A stretch of 64,000 bases of DNA. Source: Cephalopachus bancanus (taxonomy: Eukaryota > Chordata > Mammalia > Primates > Tarsiidae). The notes under the pieces are model-generated. The model was not told the DNA's origin. It saw only the letters and a program-made list of their open reading frames with translations, and did no database searches. Of the stretch, positions 61,144 through 64,000 are shown piece after piece. The stretch is taken from contig JAPVLO010000001.1 of the NCBI GenBank assembly GCA_027257055.1, positions 10,191,501 through 10,255,500 of the forward strand. The letters run 5' to 3'. Each line of letters begins with the position of its first letter. Positions within the stretch are counted from its first letter, which is position 1. Position numbers and translations under genes: made by a program.

Positions 61144-64000
61144 CTAAAAGCATAAAAAAAAAGCCATTGAGTTGATAAAAATTAACAGTATTCATGATAG
61201 TTACAATATAGCCAGACAATGCCACAAATCCCAAATGATACTTTTTCAGATTCACACTTTAATTTATCAAAAGCTTCTTAGTTCAGATCGTTAGGGGATG
61301 GGTGTATTTTGGAATGAGCCTGAGACTTAAAAAGAAAGAAAGAAACCATTCTCCTTACTCTAGGCCATAGGCTCCAGCTGGCCTTACCACCCCCTCGCTT
61401 GTAATATTTCAGTGCTCCTTTGTGTAACTTTACAATAACTTTTCCTCCATGGTGAGTCAGACCTTCCCACATGTTTGTTATTTTTTAACCATTGGCAGCT
61501 TTAGTTTATTGGGCATGCCACAGAGAAATCTCATCAATTCAAGGGAACTTTGGACCCACTAATACTTTGTTGTACTGTTAGTTTCCATTTGCTGTTGATG
61601 TTAATTAACAGACAAGTTTCATCAAGAATGTTTCAAATTACTTATCATAATTAGTCAGTCACTGATCAAACAATGGGTTTTTTTTATTACACTGAACAAA
61701 AGAAATGTCTTACAAACCCATAAAAGATAACCAGAAATAATTAGTCTTCGTATTGATTCAGCTGCAAAATGAAGAGTCCTCTACTTGCAAGGACAACAAC
61801 TACTGTCCTTACTCCACGCATTCTTTTTTTTTTTCTTCCCTTGAGATGTATTTGCTCCAATTAATTCTTAGAAGCGAATCTTTAGAACCAGGACTACTGA
61901 TACAATATCCCCTTAATGCTCACTGCTAAAAGCTTACCTCCTCCTATATTCTCTTTCTTGCTAGCCATGCTGCTGAAAGATCTTTCTTAATGGGGAGTTT
62001 CTCTGAAAAACTTAAACAAGAGCTTCCTAATGAACAACCTTCTACAAGTGCTAACACTAACAACACACTTAGAAATCCCAGCTCGTTCCTAAGCAGCCAA
62101 GCCTGCAGGCTCATTAAAATATTAAAGCCCAAGAACAAAGCGTTGCCTCTGAGCCCTTCCAATCCAACCCTTTCTTTCACCAGAGCCACCCACCAGCAGC
62201 GGTGGCCAGAGGGTCAGAATTCACCAAGATACAGCAAGGATGATGGGCACCCCCAATTCCAAATCCATACTGAGGTCATGGCTTATGATTTATGCTAACG
62301 AATGGCATTAATTTTCTGAATAGTACATGTGGGTGGTTGCGAAGCAGCACAAAACATAACAGAAATGGTATTATTGATTCATATTAAAAATCAATACTCT
62401 TTATGGCAGAAAAAAGTGAATGTTGCACACAGTGGCCTGTTCCTCTTTCCTGGGAATGTGTTATTCCACAACCCACCCCCCAAAAGAGGACAGTTCCTTT
62501 TTAAAAAAATGAATTCCTTTAGCAAGGACATATGACATTCATTCATTCAAAAAAAAAAAAAAAGTGAACGGGAATAATTTAACATAAAATCTTGCTGTGA
62601 AGCAGAAATCAAAATGAATGTTTTTATTACAGTGATAAATTTAAAACCACCATGTGTGCACTGTTGAAGAATTCTCTAGAACTTTTGACAAATGGAGATC
62701 ACACTTACTTAGTGAGAACCACTCTGTGACCCTCTTTGCCCACCGTTTTCTGGAAAGACATTTCTACAAAATTCAACTCTAGAGGACTGGGCAGCTTCCC
62801 CAAGATAACCAGCCTCTCGATTGCCAAGGTAGCCTCTCCAGACAATTTCATCTTCCTTGTGGATAAAACACAACTCAGTGTCTCAAGGAACAGACTGAAT
62901 CAGAATGTTTGCGGACAAGATTAATGGCTTTACTTATTTCCCCACCTCTCCACCCCAGTGATTTCGACTCGTTGTGGTTAAAAACCAGTAGCAAGGTGCC
63001 AGGCAGTTGGTACAAACTAAATTCCGTGAGCATGAAATTGCTCATCTTCCTGACACTTCCTTTTTCTTAGTCTTACTCCTTGACCTTTTAAGGAAATCTT
63101 CAAGGTCCACAAAACCAAGGGGCCCATGCCTGCCTGGAGTTTCCCATTCCCACTCCAAACATGTTCTATCCTAAATCTGCTCCTTTTGTAGATGGCACAG
63201 AGCAATGCCATATAACAGTTAGCTACTGCTAGCAAAAGTATTCCTAAATTATAGTCCCTGGGGGCTTCCCAGGCTCCAGAGCCCAGGGTCCCTACCAAGC
63301 CAGATGCATCCACTTCCTCGTCCATTCATTCAGTTCTCTGAAGATGCATCACACCCCCTCCCAAGCTGTACATCTATGCAAACCTCAGAACTCCCCCACA
63401 TCGCACCCTGTGTCTAAAGTCTGGCTCACGAAACTCTTCATTCAAAATGCTCCCGAGATCCTTTCCTTCATGAGGAGATATATATATATATATATATTTT
63501 TTTTTTGCCTGCCTAACAAAAGATGCACAGGAGGTTTCTCCCTGCCCATGCAAGTCACTACTCATGACCCTGCCCTCACTCACCAAAACTGAGTGACAGC
63601 TTTTGCTGGTGCTGATAAGGTAAGGTCAAGAACACATGACACGAGTGCCGCTGTGGCTTTGTGGAGCTCTGTGTTTTAGGCCATAATTTCAGAAGGCACC
63701 AATCACAGACATCATTTAATCCATTTCACAAACAAGCCAGGCCTTCCTTGATGTAAAGTTCTCATTCAGTGTGTGCTGTCCAGCTTTGTTAAAAATCTAT
63801 AATGCGGTCAGTGACGGGGGAGTGTGGGAATTTATCAACATGGAAGTGTGTGTGGGAGGGGAGGGTTCAGATTGTAATGTGCATATCTGATATGCTCATA
63901 AGAAGTACAGCCTGATGAAACTCACATTCCCATTGCTTCACAAAGTGTTAATCCAACTTTCAGAATATATGTGGCCAAAAGCGAGGTGGGAGTATGATCC
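61144..64000. other. EFNB2: EFNB2 intron 1 (partial)
   Basis: Intron sequence with no Alu recognised. It holds a T-run at 61,824-61,835, an A-run at 62,549-62,563 and a (TA)n-T tract at 63,477-63,507. No candidate exon or promoter was found; exon 1 must lie beyond the window. Confidence 0.7.
63477..63507. repeat. (TA)n followed by T-run
   Basis: About 11 AT units followed by ten T. Confidence 0.88.

Noticed and set aside
61144..64000. EFNB2 exon 1 or promoter in the last 3 kb
   Set aside because: No frame encodes the ephrin signal peptide or N-terminal strand, and there is no CpG-island-like promoter sequence.

Overview
This is a mammalian, specifically primate, nuclear genomic window. It is packed with dimeric 7SL-derived Alu elements, which are primate-only, and carries L1 3' ends, MIR, hAT-Charlie, Tigger and mariner relics, an ERVL LTR, microsatellites, and a spliced gene with GT-AG introns. 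The one gene I can support is EFNB2 (ephrin-B2), on the minus strand. Its predicted protein is almost identical to the human protein as I remember it but has several substitutions, so this is not human. The younger Alus have a private set of diagnostic bases and do not match the lemur/galago right-arm type or typical AluS/AluY. A non-simian haplorrhine (tarsier-like) source is my inference and needs a database comparison.

Layout. Positions 1 to about 36,270 lie downstream of EFNB2 and are intergenic. About 30 Alu insertions, three younger L1 3' ends, one probable ancient L1, a palindromic mariner, MER1-like and Tigger relics and an ERVL LTR are separated by unique sequence; no protein-coding gene is supported there. 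The EFNB2 3' UTR occupies about 36,278-39,553, with its AATAAA signal at 36,295-36,300. Coding exon 5 is 39,554-39,942, exon 4 is 42,068-42,181, exon 3 is 42,963-43,055 and exon 2 is 60,860-61,143. Exon 1 (signal peptide and start codon) lies beyond position 64,000, so the gene is 5'-partial. Intron 2 is 17.8 kb and has a 9-kb stretch with no Alu that I could find.

Function. The four exons encode residues about 42-333 of a 333-residue type I membrane ligand: the Eph-receptor-binding domain (exons 2-3), an extracellular stalk (exon 4), then the transmembrane helix and a cytoplasmic tail with tyrosines and a PDZ-binding C-terminus (exon 5). The window holds no operon, CRISPR array or other prokaryotic system. 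The observations most worth checking are a 50-bp near-identical repeat pair in intron 2, a foldback mariner element, a three-armed Alu, a polyadenylated LTR-like retrocopy in intron 4, and the lineage-specific Alu subfamily.
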